This document shows, one piece after another, positions 30,411-42,400 of a DNA stretch of 64,000 nucleotides. The stretch comes from Darksidea phi (lineage: Eukaryota; Ascomycota; Dothideomycetes; Pleosporales; Lentitheciaceae). The notes beneath the pieces were generated by a model. That model had not been told where the DNA came from, made no database searches, and was given only the letters and a program-made list of their open reading frames with translations. Each line of letters begins with the position of its first letter. Positions within the stretch are counted from its first letter, which is position 1. The position numbers were made by a program, and so were the translations under genes. The stretch spans positions 1-64,000 of the forward strand of contig JASJFT010000002.1 in NCBI GenBank assembly GCA_030770425.1, in the 5' to 3' direction.

Positions 30411-31397
30411 TCAAAAGCTAAGCGTATTACCAGCGTTGCCAACAACAGCATCCTTGACCGCGCTCGCCCCAAGCAGAGTGGGAACCGTATAAGGCACACT
30501 CCGAAGCGTACCGACAGGTGCGGTGTTCGATGCGTTCCCAAAATCATTTCCAGAGGCAACGGCAAATCCATCATTGTCAACGGCGTAAAGCGGCTTCTTG
30601 CCATGGACCCAGACGTTGTTCTGAACGAGAGCCTGCGCGCCAAGACGGACGTTGATGCCATCTGCCACGTTTTCGTAGTAGTTGTTGAATAGGTGGACGG
30701 TGCCGAAGCGGACGGAGGGACCGCGACTGTTAATATTGGCCCAGTGGCATTTGTAGTAGGTGACGCGGAGATGGCCCGAATCCTCGGCTTTGTTATTGTC
30801 GGAATGGCCAATCAAGCTGGCCTTGTAGTGGTCGTGGAATTTGACGTAAGAGATGGTGATGTTGTCGGCAGCGTGGGTCAGGTCGAGAAGACCGTCGTAG
30901 TAATCCTTGCCGTGGGTCATGTCTGAGGAGAGATCAAGGTGATCGAGCCAAACATTGGTGGACTTTTGGACTGCAATGTTGTCGCCTGGGGCGAGGACCT
31001 TCTTGATGGCAAGGTTGCGGATGATAACATTCTTGACGCTCTTGACGCTGAGTCCAATGTTGGTGAGGGTGATTGACGAGTCCTTTCCGACAATTGTCTT
31101 GTTGGAACCGACCTTGACGATTACGGCGGCTTTTCCTGCTGTGTTGTTCAGGGACTGGGAGAGTATGACAACGGCAGCATTGTTGCCGGCAACAGCAGCG
31201 GTGAACTCAGCAAGCGATGAAACAGTGGTAATGGTGCCATTATTTCCGCCAGTAGTGCCGCCATTTAGGGTCGCAAAACCAGTCGTAGGAGTCTCGGTGA
31301 AAGCAGCGCGTTTCTCGAGCGTATCACGCTCCTCAGTGGTAGGTGCTGCCAGAGCAAAGACCGAAAGGCCTAGAAAGAGGAAAGACGAGAGATTCAT
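30411..31397 (-). CDS. Secreted pectate lyase, polysaccharide lyase family 1
   Basis: Cleaves polygalacturonate by calcium-dependent beta-elimination outside the cell; a plant cell-wall degrading enzyme. The intronless frame from ATG 31397 gives 328 aa. A signal peptide (MNLSSFLFLGLSVFALAAP) is followed by a short pro-region ending in a KR site. The right-handed beta-helix core shows the family blocks: VWLDHLDLSSD, DYYDGLLDLTHAADNITISYVKF split over neighbouring strands, KASLIGHSD, then LRVTYYKCHW with SRGPSVRFG carrying the catalytic arginine and HLFNNYYEN after it. The first calcium-site aspartates are present. The ATG 33 bp upstream (31430) is a non-ATG extension and is not used. Length is usual for fungal PL1 enzymes. 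Confidence 0.95.
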   Translation of the reverse strand: MNLSSFLFLGLSVFALAAPTTEERDTLEKRAAFTETPTTGFATLNGGTTGGNNGTITTVSSLAEFTAAVAGNNAAVVILSQSLNNTAGKAAVIVKVGSNKTIVGKDSSITLTNIGLSVKSVKNVIIRNLAIKKVLAPGDNIAVQKSTNVWLDHLDLSSDMTHGKDYYDGLLDLTHAADNITISYVKFHDHYKASLIGHSDNNKAEDSGHLRVTYYKCHWANINSRGPSVRFGTVHLFNNYYENVADGINVRLGAQALVQNNVWVHGKKPLYAVDNDGFAVASGNDFGNASNTAPVGTLRSVPYTVPTLLGASAVKDAVVGNAGNTLSF

Positions 31398-32722
31398 TGT
31401 GAAGGTGTGTAAAGGACAGAGCCGGGGCAAAGGACTACGGTCAATAAATGAAAGGGGGAACTAAAGAGTATCTAGAGGGACAAGGTTGATATCTGTTATA
31501 TACCCATCGCATCTCGGTCAAAACGCGCGCTCTTGCATTCACACTTGAATTTCGCAGCACTAGTCTGCTTAAGAGGGACTGCTGTTGTCGAATCTCACCA
31601 TATCCTCTACGCTACAGTCGACTCAAGCCGCCGTATCAATAAGATTTTGCACCAATGGTCCCATCGGGCGACGGGAAACGAATTCGGAGCTTCATATTGA
31701 TTGGAATGCGTACTATGGCAAGGTAAAAGGTTTTGTTTCGATATTATTCGTGGAAAACGCCCATACCTCAAACGGCAAAATTCTTCCACCTAACGTGCGG
31801 CAAAGATTTAGGTCAGGGGACCAGGGGCCGTAGAGCAAGGCTTTAGCGAAATCGGATGTCGGTAAGATTAGAGGTGGGTTTTCGTCGCTTCATGATATGC
31901 TTTTAGAGTAGCCTAAACTTTGATAGCATTCGTACGTTCCGTGCAAGCGCCCCAGGTCGGTGGTTACACGTCAACGCTCTGACAACTGGTGAGATTGTGT
32001 TCTGTTATCCCCGGAAGAACAATGAACTACCATACAGTGCAGAGATTGAGATAGCCGGAATTGGATAAAAGGTTGCGGTATGAAGTCGGCAAAGCTGGTC
32101 TCAAGGGGCATCAATACCTATTGTCCCACGCTAGAAGCGTCGTTGTCTCACCATTTGAACACCATTCGTACACCGGGATTACTTGTCCTTGCGTACGAAG
32201 TAGAAAAACGAAGTAGAAAATAGCCTGCATCTAGATCTACACAACATATGGCGGAGGGTGCTGTATAAAATAGTAGTTGCGAGACCCGACAGCTATCCTA
32301 ACGATAGCTTGTTTGATCGTGGTCGAAACGGGCCATAGCAGGGAACAAAGGCGAGGCTGAGCACTCGCTGATATGCCATCGAGCGAGGCACGAGAGAGAG
32401 AACGATTGGGGACCGACACAATGGATGAATTCAGGCCATCAATGCCTGAATGCGAATGCGAATGCGTTGACACGAGGTATGACATCATAAGCCCAAAACG
32501 GCAATCCCTCTACCTCCAAAGAAGCCAGCGCGACAACATCAGAAGGCAGCAACGATCGCTAAAGACCACCTCGCCTCTTGATACTATACCTATACACTAC
32601 GGACTCCGCCTAGACATCTACCTGCTCACCATAGCCTGCATATCCACGACCACAGAGTCCTCGCCACCACAAACAGCCACAGCTCCAACTCCGCATCCAC
32701 ACATCTCGCAAACCCACCCACA
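31398..32722. other. Divergent intergenic region, about 1.3 kb
   Basis: Upstream region of both the pectate lyase (minus) and the proline-rich gene (plus). An open plus frame from 32373 overlaps the next gene in another frame and is rejected. No gene seen. Confidence 0.4.
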
Positions 32723-33421
32723 ATGCCACCCATCCAAATCCACAAAAACGACCCCATATCCTCCACAGCTACAAAGCCCAACGGCATCACACCGCAAACC
32801 GCAGACTCAAACCCCCCACCGCCAACCCGCACAACACCCGCATCAGCGCCCGCAACAACAACCTCATCCGCATCCTCGCCTCCCGCACCCCAACCAGGCG
32901 CCCGCCCTCTCGCTCCAACCGGCTCTACAAATGCATCATCATCATCATCCTCGCCACCGCCGCCACAACCGGGCGCAACTCCAGGCTCAGGCTACACAGC
33001 AACCCATCATGTCACCGAGACACGCCTCGCCGGTCCCCCACCCCAGTACTCCATCCCGCCTCCTAACGACGCTCAATTGTCCGGTCGCTCGACCACTACC
33101 TCGACGCAAGCGAGCAAACCCGGCCCCACGACGCTGAATATGGGTCCCGCACCGCCTGGTGTATCGCTATACCAGCAGGAACATACGGGAGGTGGGGTGC
33201 AACCTTTGCCGAGAAGTAGCCTTGAAGGTCCGCCGGGGTATTCACAGGCACCTGACAATATGTCTTATGGGACAGGCGTCGGGGTGGGTGGTGCTCAGCA
33301 GGGTGGTACGGAAACAGATGGGAGTGTAGGAGGAGCGGCATGGAGTATGTTGGCGAAGGCAGGAGAGGCGTTAAAGAAGGTAGACGAAGCAGCGTGGAAA
33401 GCTGTGCGGAATAACAAATGA
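32723..33421 (+). CDS. Proline/serine/threonine-rich protein, unknown
   Basis: A 232-aa intronless frame from ATG 32723 (ccacaATGCC). Residues 1-110 are low complexity, rich in P, S, T and A, with several PPPP/PPPQ runs and a six-residue Ser run (a TCA/TCC microsatellite at about 32934-32960). The middle contains PPQYSIPPP and EGPPGYSQAP, PPxY-like sites of the kind bound by WW domains. The C-terminal ~35 residues (AAWSMLAKAGEALKKVDEAAWKAVRN) form an amphipathic helix and look like the conserved part. No signal peptide or membrane helix. Family not recognised; it reads like an intrinsically disordered adaptor. Confidence 0.6.
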   Translation: MPPIQIHKNDPISSTATKPNGITPQTADSNPPPPTRTTPASAPATTTSSASSPPAPQPGARPLAPTGSTNASSSSSSPPPPQPGATPGSGYTATHHVTETRLAGPPPQYSIPPPNDAQLSGRSTTTSTQASKPGPTTLNMGPAPPGVSLYQQEHTGGGVQPLPRSSLEGPPGYSQAPDNMSYGTGVGVGGAQQGGTETDGSVGGAAWSMLAKAGEALKKVDEAAWKAVRNNK

Positions 33422-33865
33422 TCAATAGTAGTAGTACTGTTATGATGAATGTAATCATTGTAGGGGGATGGGCTTCACACTTGACATGGATCGGTAGCAT
33501 CACACATCACCAGTTCGTAGCAGCAATGTAATATGAAACCCACAAGACTTCTATAAACCACAAATTTTCCCCAGTTCACCAGGCGACATGAATACAGCAA
33601 AGAAAGGGTAAACAGACTTGCAAGCCGAAGATGACGTGTAATACAGGGTGCTGTGAGAGGGAAAAACAGTCGTCGGCAAAGTAAAGTACAAGGTGTGTTA
33701 CCACCGCCATCGTGCTTTTCGTTACCCAGAGCGATCTTCAGCCCATATGTGAGCGTAGCATCACTCCATCCGGTCTATCGCCATCACGCACCTCATCCCC
33801 CACGCTGCGATCACATCCTCCCTCCACATCGTCCATTAGGGTATCGGAGAGTGCAGGTGAGACGC
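33422..33865. other. Convergent intergenic spacer
   Basis: Between the convergent ends of the proline-rich gene and the ADP/ATP carrier. Nothing recognised. Confidence 0.35.
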
Positions 33866-35328
33866 TTAACCGGAGCCACCCTTGAACTTCTTGCCGAAGA
33901 GAAGGAGCTGAGCCTGGTCGTAGATGGAAAGCACACCGGCACCGGCGACACCACGGAGAATGTTGGCACCGGCACCCTTGAAGAGAGATCGAACACCCTC
34001 GGTGGCAATGATCTGGCGGGCGGCATCCATGGAAGACTTGTACTTGACGGCCTAGTCGAAGATTAGCGAGTGACAAGTGCTGGACGAGGATCTGCCTGTT
34101 AACTTACCTCACCGGAAGTCATCATCATGCGACGACGGACGGTGTCAAGCGGGTAGGAAGCGATACCAGCACCAGTGGTGACGGTCCAGCCGAGCAAGAA
34201 AGAGGCCAAGAAGTTACCCTCAAGGGCGCCAACGAGAATAACGGGCTTCAGCGAGTCGTACATGCCGAAGTACAGACCACGGTAGACGACTATACCAAGA
34301 ACAGAGGGACCGAAACCACGGTAAAGACCGGCGATACCGTCGGAGGCAAGGGTCTTCTTGTAGACATCCACGAGACCGTTGAACTGGCGGTCACCACCCT
34401 TCTTGGCGTTCTTCGCGTCGTTGGCAAGACGGGTACGGGCATAGTCGAGGGAGTAGACGAAGAGCAGCGAGGTGGCACCGGCAGCCTGTCATTGTTAGCC
34501 AATTTCCATGGGCCTTAATGCTTGGTACTTACACCACCGGAGGCCAAGTTACCAGCCATCCACTTGGCGTAACCGTCACGGTCCTTCTTGAAGGCGAACA
34601 TGGACTTGTAGGTATCGCGGAAAGCGAAGTTGAGCGCCTGGGTCGGGAAATAACGGATGACGTTGGCAGTGTTACCACGCCACAGGGAAAGGATACCCTC
34701 CTGTTGCGAGGTTCGTCGGAAGCACTCCATGATACCATCGTACTTGCGGTCGAGACGACCAGACTTTAGCATCTCATCCTGTGCAACGATTATAGTCAGC
34801 GGCAACATCGCAAACGGCAGCGAGTGCTATGTGCTGACGTACCTGGTTCTGGATGAGGAGCTTGACACGCTCGATGGGGGCGGCGGCGGTCTTCGAGACG
34901 GCGGCGGAGACACCACCCACTGTTGATAAGGAGTTAGCAACCGCGTCGGAGAAAAATTTCTGTACCAAGTGTGTCGCCAACAAGACCGAGCCCCAATTGA
35001 GCCGGCTGCTGATGGCGACGATGCTGGAAAGCTAGACGTACTCAAGAAGTCGACCACGAAGCCCTATGCGCTTGTTAGCCTCCATCGCCATAATTACCGC
35101 ATGTCACAGAGCTGAATCGCCAGCCAACGTCCCCGTCACCAAAAGCGACAATTTCATCTCGCAGTAGCGTCGCGCCGCTCCGGAGGGGTCGCTCGGTGCC
35201 ATTGAGATAAATTGACGTCCTTTGCTGGCCGGAAGCCGTTGGATCTGGACAGATTGCTGCCGCTGCTGAGAGGATTCGGGGATGCTTACGGGCATGCCGA
35301 AGACGGTCTTGTCCTGTTGTTGAGCCAT
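33866..35328 (-). CDS. AAC: Mitochondrial ADP/ATP carrier
   Basis: Exchanges cytosolic ADP for matrix ATP across the inner mitochondrial membrane. Six exons (35328-35290, 35063-35042, 34919-34843, 34778-34533, 34485-34108, 34051-33866) join in frame to 315 aa, the family length. Three mitochondrial carrier repeats are seen with their P-x-D/E-x-x-K/R motifs: [21 protein letters not shown] and [18 protein letters not shown] is the diagnostic signature of ADP/ATP carriers. Six transmembrane helices fit the hydrophobic stretches. The first two exons are tiny (13 codons and 22 nt), and the intron after exon 1 is long (226 bp), a typical arrangement for a highly expressed fungal gene with a regulatory first intron. 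Confidence 0.97.
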
Positions 35329-36342
35329 TGCGACGTCTCGAGCGCGAAGCTGCTGAAGATCGAAATGGAAGAGGGGAGAGGGTGTTTGGGGAGTTGATGA
35401 GGTGTTGCAGAAGGAAAGTCAGGATTTTAAAAGCAGAAGGGACGGCCGGGCACGGTTCTTACGCGCTAGCTTCATGCGCCTTAGCGCGCCTTCCGGAACC
35501 TCTTCGCAGTGCCTCGGGATTCAACGGCGAGCATCGCGCACGGAACGACAGCTGCAAAGTCTGAATAAAGGCCCTTCAGCCTCAATCTTCAGATCTATAT
35601 GTGAACTGTAAATCTCCGCCATCTTCAAGCACGCGACGCTTCCATCTTCGCGAGCAAAAGCCACAGCACTGCGGCTCACCCATGCCGTTGCCGTAGTGAC
35701 AGCAGTCGGATATCATTTGGTGCACGCATCGCCTTCTGGCCATCTCCGCGACGCCGATTTTAACTTCTTCGCTAGCAATATGCCCTTTCAAGCCTCGTTG
35801 CCGCCCCGCTGAAAAACAGCGCAGAGGGAAAGGGGGAAGGGGCCGGGTAATCTCGGGCCGCTTGGGCCAATTAGGCGATGCGCGAGGAAAAAGTTTTGTG
35901 AGGCTTGGGTCCGGGCAGATCGCTACGTGAAGACCAACGTTCCACTGTGTATCCGTTGTCTGGAGTCTGGATGGACCTTGAGACTTTACTCTGTAAGATG
36001 GGGTAGCACAACACCTCCGCCGTGAACTCTCGAATGCTCTTCTCGAAATAAAAGTGGCTTAGCATCTTGCGGTCACACCGCGTTGATCTGCGATTCCTAC
36101 ATATCATCTATTCAGCATGTCTTGAAGAGAAGGCTGTCTAAAACTCGCCAGCATCCGATCATGTATGGACTCGCAAGCTAATGTTAATACACTCACACGT
36201 CCTTACTACCAAGAAGGGGACCATCTTCGCGGAGATATAATTGTTGAATCGCTAACATACACTCTCCCCAACACTCTACGCATCCAACACTCTATGCATC
36301 CAACACTCCACATCATACTAAACTCCACCACCGTCACGCTCG
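35329..36342. other. Upstream region of the ADP/ATP carrier and spacer
   Basis: No gene seen. A short imperfect tandem repeat (unit CAACACTCTAYGCATC, about 36268-36311) lies near the right end, just downstream of the permease gene. Confidence 0.4.
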
Positions 36343-38113
36343 CTAAATCTTCTCTCCTAGCTTCTCATCTTCCTTACCCACGCTATCCTCTGGCACCTTC
36401 TCCTCATCGCCTCTCTCAACACCCACAACACCAATCTCCTCTCCAGGCGCAACGTCCTGCGGCACAGGGGGCCCAGTAAAATCTTTCCTCCCTCTTATAA
36501 AATACCATGCCACACTAACCGTCGCAAACCCTGCAAAAACCACACTCGCATAATTCATAGTGGCAGCCTCGACAGGCAGACTAACGGGCATGCAGAACAG
36601 CACGACCGCTAAGCAAATCCAAACAAGCATAGCAATGTTGATGGCGAAGCCAAATTTGCCAAGTGAGAAGGTAGAGTTTTTGACGGCGCGGCGCCCACGT
36701 AAGACGGAGATGAGGATGGGCATGCCGTAAGAAGTTGAAAGGCAAATTGTCGCGACACCAGTGAAGGAGTTGAAGGCTGCGGATGAGCCGAAATAGATAA
36801 GGCCGAGGAGACAGTCCACTACAGTTGAAAGGACAAGGGCCATAAGAGGGATGTCGAAGCGTTTGTCTACTTTCTTCCACAGACGAGAGCCGGGGATCGC
36901 GCCGTCTCGGGCGAAGGCGTAAGTGCATCTGCTGGCGGCCGTCAATGCGCCTACACCGGCAAAGAATAGAATGCCCAAGATGAGGAAAAGCAGGCCGAAC
37001 CCGCCACCGGCAGAGCCAGTCACAGTTTTGAAGAGGAGGCCGATGGGCTGTCCGTTCGCCACGTCTAGGAGGAGTTTTACGTCAGGGAGGACGAATAGAA
37101 TAGGGATGAGATAGATAACGCCGGTTACGCCGGCGGCCGCGACAGAGAGAACGATGGCTTTGGGTACTTCGCGCTCGGGGTTCTGGACTTCCTCACACAT
37201 GGCTGCAACCATACCATAACCAGTGAGAGTGTAGGCGGCTTGGAGGAGACCGACAAAGAAGGCCCATCCGGATGGCCTGTAAAACGCGGTTAGCAATGTA
37301 TCGGGACGAGGGTATCGGAGATATGTACCACCCAGACTCGGAAGCGTCATAGTGGGCGAAGACAAAGGACGCGTCTCGGCGTGTATCCGCCATGCTGAGT
37401 AGTGTGATCAAAATGATGACCACGCTGCTAGCAGTCCAGTATATACAAATTTTGTTGATCAGGTCCAAATACTTCGCACCGAAAATATTCACACACATGC
37501 AGAGCAACATAACCGCCCAGAACATCAGGATGGTCTGATACTGATTCGGCACAAAGTCCTCTTTCCACAGCGAAATAGCGGACAGGATCAACTGGCCGCC
37601 CGAAAAATTAATGCTGAGGGTGACAGTCCAGTTGCCGACAAGAGTGAGCCAGCCAGTCACCCAGCTAGCTACGGGCGCGTACTTGCGCGTGCTAAGCATG
37701 GCGGACCAGTAGTAGACGCCTCCAGCGGTAGGATAGACGGCGCAGATTTCTGCGAGTGAAGCAGCAATGCTGAGGGAGATGAGGGAGACGAGAACCCAGC
37801 CCCACAGAATGGTTACGGATTGGCCATCTGTAAGAGTGATGTACATCGTTGTTGAGAGACCGAAGGGGACAGCCATGATGGCGAAAGACCTGTGAGCATA
37901 TCAGCACTGCTATTATCGTCCATCGCAACAGGTACTTGATCGTTGGACCGAGGATTTGCAAGCATGAGTTGGATAGACGTACATACCCAGTACGCTAAGC
38001 ATACTAAGGTTTCTGGGGAGCTCGTTCGCATAGCCCAGCTTCGCAAGTGCAGCATCTGCGCTGGGATCCGTGGATCCCCGACGCTGCGTGATGGATAAGC
38101 TGCGCTTCACCAT
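36343..38113 (-). CDS. APC-family amino acid/choline permease
   Basis: Plasma-membrane permease of the fungal amino acid/choline transporter group (relatives of Uga4, Hnm1 and Can-like GABA permeases). Exons 38113-37983, 37889-37329 and 37276-36343 give 541 aa in frame (introns 93 and 52 bp). The cytosolic N-terminus (MVKRSLSITQRRGSTDPSADAAL) leads to the family block ALAKLGYANELPRNLSMLSVLGMSFAIMAVPFGLSTT. About twelve hydrophobic helices follow, including AEICAVYPTAGGVYYWSAML and the E-N-P-x-x-x-V-P block CEEVQNPEREVPKAI. A hydrophilic acidic tail of about 45 residues (GDEEKVPEDSVGKEDEK) ends the protein. The family transports GABA, choline or polyamines; the substrate cannot be fixed from sequence. 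Confidence 0.92.
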
Positions 38114-39412
38114 ATTGTCGGTATTTCCTTCTCTTCAAGTTTGTACTGATGGGTTGGCTTCTACTATAACACGTTAGAAAGGCTGTAGATGGTGTATCAG
38201 TACGGATATGCACACGTACAGATGGACGGGGAACGTCGCGTGCAGCATCCGAACCTCTACCGAAGAGCTGCAATGTGCGGGGGGTCGAAGCTTTTGTTTA
38301 ATGCAAAGCCAAGCTACTCAGCTCAAGACTGTTCCAGACCACACGTCTACCAAGGTATGGCTCTCACAATGTAGGTTACCCGCGCACTAAGAATCGCAAA
38401 CCCGCGACGACGACGGCGGCGGCGGCGGCGGAAAGTACCTGCATTTCAAGATGAGAGAGCAGCCGACGCGCCGTGATAAAGAGCTCCTAGAGGTGGCTGT
38501 CATCAAGCAAGCTTCCGACCAATGCCAACCCACACAGCTGCCCCATCCATCGATAGCGTGCAACGACGCCTCGTGCGTCATGCAGGGTTTGCTCGTGTGC
38601 ATCGCGTGCGCTTGCCTGGCCGGCCTTACTTCGTATCGGAGGATTGGCACTACGCACCATGTTTGAGTGTTAGACCGTGTGCTTGGTAGCGGCGGTAGCG
38701 GCGGGCGGGATGGACGGTAGGAGATTGGATGGCGTCGCGGGGGTTTCGGGAGTGTCTGTGATGTTGATAAGAGAAAACACGCAGAGGGCATGTAAGACGC
38801 GGTCTGATGAACAACCTCGTGATATTGGCTACAAGGAAGTGCAAATCTATCCTGCGTTTCGTCCAGGTTGTGTCCCGGCAATAGAACGGTTTTCGCAATT
38901 CGCTGCACCTGTGACGTCTAACCAGCTTCGCACGGATTGTGAGCTGGCGACTCCATTTACATGCTCTCCAGATTCCCCTCAAAAAAGTGAATGCTTCAGA
39001 TATTCATGTGTACCTCTATGGATAATTGACCATGGACATTCTTCTACTTTCGTCGTGCTGTTTGTTAACATTCAAGTGCACAGAACCCAAGACATAATAT
39101 AAGGCTCAAATAACATCTCGTCTATTCTTGATAGAAGCTTCTCAGAGGTTTCTACTCTTATTATGCATACTAGAGATACAGTCAGGGAAAGGTGGCTGCG
39201 CCACAACACGCTAAACAAGCCACCGCTAAAAGCGCGGAACCACTTAACGCCAGACGCGATGTTCACCATTTCATCATGCTCTCGCGACTCTACATGTATC
39301 CACATGGCCTCTTGCTCTGACGATGGCGTTGAAGTAAGTACTGTGCCCCTTCGAAACTTTCTTCAAACCAAACGCACCGAATCCACCCAAATCCGCTTCG
39401 TGGCGCCGCCGC
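38114..39412. other. Divergent intergenic region, about 1.3 kb
   Basis: Upstream DNA of the permease (minus) and the SANT-WD40 gene (plus). A trinucleotide microsatellite of GAC/GGC units lies at about 38403-38431. No supported gene. Confidence 0.4.
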
Positions 39413-42400
39413 ATGCACGCTTTGCTAATGATGAGTAGCATGTGGGGGAACCAGATCGATCCAGTCGATCTGACCCTTGACTCTGACTCCGGCTGTGATT
39501 CTGAGGGTGACGGACCGCTGGAATCAATCACTTCTCATCCGCCTGGGAGAGCGCAACCGAAAACGTCGTCTGTACCGTTGTCCGACAATGTGCGCAACCT
39601 TTACCCATCCGCTGCACCGAAACCGCGCACCATCGTACCTCTACCAGGCGCCCAGAGCCATAACCGTGCCACTCACTCGAAGCCAGCGAGCACACCTTCG
39701 CCGCACAGCTATGCCCACACTGTAAAGTCACCGCCCGGGAGGGCGAACGGACAACGTACTGGGAATGGATACGCGCCAGTGTTTGCTAGCATGCAGAAAG
39801 AGAAGACAAATGGGTATATCAACTCCCAGACAGAGAAGCGGAGAAAGCTATCAGTACCGGAACCTCCGGTTTCAGCGTCATCGCACTCCACAACAAACCT
39901 TACGGCTTTTACAAACAAACAGCGAAGTTTCCACCAGACAAGACCGGCAAATGAAAGCAACAATCACATCACGCCCCGCGCCAACGTGCATCAAGCAACT
40001 GACCAGCCTTCTTCGTCTGTACCTGGATCTAATGCTGGAATGAAGTTGACAGCGAACGGACTACCCTCAGTGCAGTTCCTCAACAGTGCGCTGAAAACCA
40101 GTGGAGCGAATATACCCTTCTCCGGAGCTGATCTAGCAGCGCAGCCTCGCACACTGCAGTTCGGACGATCGAGCGACGTAGTTGACAGCGCTCTTTTCCT
40201 CGACGGAGGTTCAAGAAGAACAACTACACCTAATGTGACGCCTACCACGAGCAGTCCAGAATTGAATACTCGGACCCAAGTGGATGAAATGATGGTAGAT
40301 GTGGAGGATAATAGTTTCGCACGGAATTTGGTTTTTCGAACCTCACCTTTGAAGAAAGGCCCTTCTTCCTTAGCAACCTACGGGCGGCCGCCCAACAAAC
40401 CTTCATCAATTCACGTCGACCAAACCATCTCGCCCGTCAGACCAAACTCGGTCAGGTCGCGAACTCTATTCTCAGGGCCTATCTTGTCACCAAAGGAGAA
40501 TGGCCACAATAGTATCATCTCAAACACAGAGCCCGAGGCGGCTGACGAGCTTGCAATTGCGCCACATCCCATAAAAAGGACATTAAAGCCTCACAGCGCT
40601 ACTCCTTCTATGGGGCCCCCAGCCGGTCGCCAGAAGGTTGCCGGCGCCTTTTCTGAGGAAGAAAGCCACTTGTTAATCTTCTTAAAGGAGGTGAAGAGGC
40701 TGGGGTGGAAGGAACTTACGCAGCAATTCCAAGTTCATTTCCCGGGACGGAAATATCACAGTCTACAAGCGCATTACTCCACTAAAGCCAACAAGCGCGA
40801 CAGATCGAAAGATCCTGCAACACTGAACTTACCTTCCTGCTTTGCTTCCGAGGCAGTCGTTGACTGGCACGCTGTTCATGAAGCAAACCCCGGACCAACG
40901 GGTTTGAGTCGGCTCAATCGCGAGGCAGCCGACTTGCAGCAACAAATCCAAGAAAAGCAGCATTCCAATCAGCCATGGGCAAAGTCCGCCGTTCAAGACA
41001 ATGTCCAGGATTATTCTTCCAGCGCCGAGTCTGCGCGTCGTCGCGAGCGTCCGAAACGCGCAGTGTCACCGAAGGACTACACCTGGCCGAAACGATTTAG
41101 ACGCCCGCAAGCCGTTAATGAGATGAATGATGACGCTCTCGAATACCTTGAGTCTACAGAAATCGGAATGCAATCTGGCTCAGAAGACCCTGTAGAAGAA
41201 CTCCAACCAGCTCCAGGAAAGGCGATACCTGTGGATAACGAGCCCTTAAATATCGGCTTTGAACAAGAAGATGCTGCTCTTGCTTTGTGTAACGAGAGAC
41301 TCCCGTACCTTGCTTTGTCTCAGCGCCGTCTGATGCAAAATACTCCAGACACATACGAGTGGGATCAACTTTGCAGTCGCGATTGGCGCGGATCTATAAT
41401 TCACGTTGACTTTCGCCCTGCTGAGCTTGAAGTGGTAGAGCGAGCGATCTGTCGACTGCTCGCCTCACCTCAGAAATCAAGGCATAGCAGCCGTCGGAAG
41501 CGACTACAAAGTTCATTACAAGATCTTACGGATCCCAAGTTACTCCACTTGTCACACGAAGTTTACCGTCATCTTTCCACCCGGGACCAGCAGAGCATCG
41601 AAGCCTTCCTCGAGGATGCTCGAGCAGGTAAGACTCAGGTCCACTCACCACGAATCGAAAGATTAGCGGCGGCTCGACCGAACAGGTACCACAGTACTGA
41701 CCAGAAAGCGTCTACATTGTCAATGATTCGACAACGGGAATCAGGGCTTCAGTCAAGACGCGGTTGGAGAGCTAGTTCACGACCACTCACGTATCATTTT
41801 AGAAACAAGCTCCAAGACTCGCTAGGACCTGCATTCTCGTATACGGGAGCTGCTAGTGACGTCCATGCCACGGCTTGGTCCGCTGATGGGCAATGCTTTG
41901 CCGCCGGCGCAATTTGCGTCGATGACCCCCACTCTATGCAATACAACAGACCCAACAATCTTTTGTATGGCGACGTCTCTTATAAAACAATCCATGAGCT
42001 TGGAGAGCACAGCATTGAACGCCCGAGAACAGAGTCTGGGCCTAACTCGACTCATGCTATGTATGCTTCCCAGGATCCGATGCTCTACAAGACTGTATCG
42101 GCTGTGGCTTTCTCGCCAAATGGGAGGTTTATGTTCTCCGGTGGTTATGACAACCACGTTTGCATCTGGGGGACGAAGACGGATGGCACGCAGCCTGAGC
42201 TTATCATTGCGATGAAGCACAAGGCGGAGATTGACATGCTAGCCGTCAACCAGTCTGGCCTACTGGCTACTGCATCCAAAAAAGGTGATAACCGCGCCAT
42301 TAAGGTCATTGCCATCCCGGAAGACCAACCTACAAATTTCCAAAAACGAAACCTCGGCTCTAAAAGGGCCGCTGACAAACCCGACCACAAGATCCTACCG

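Noticed and set aside
30955..31464. 169-codon plus-strand frame over the pectate lyase
   Set aside because: Antisense shadow of a strongly supported PL1 enzyme.
32373..33137. 254-codon Pro/His/Gln-rich frame overlapping the proline-rich gene
   Set aside because: Out-of-frame reading of the same proline codon-rich DNA; the overlapping frame from ATG 32723 has a better start and a structured C-terminus.
38403..38431. GAC/GGC trinucleotide run
   Set aside because: Simple microsatellite in an intergenic region; not in itself unusual.
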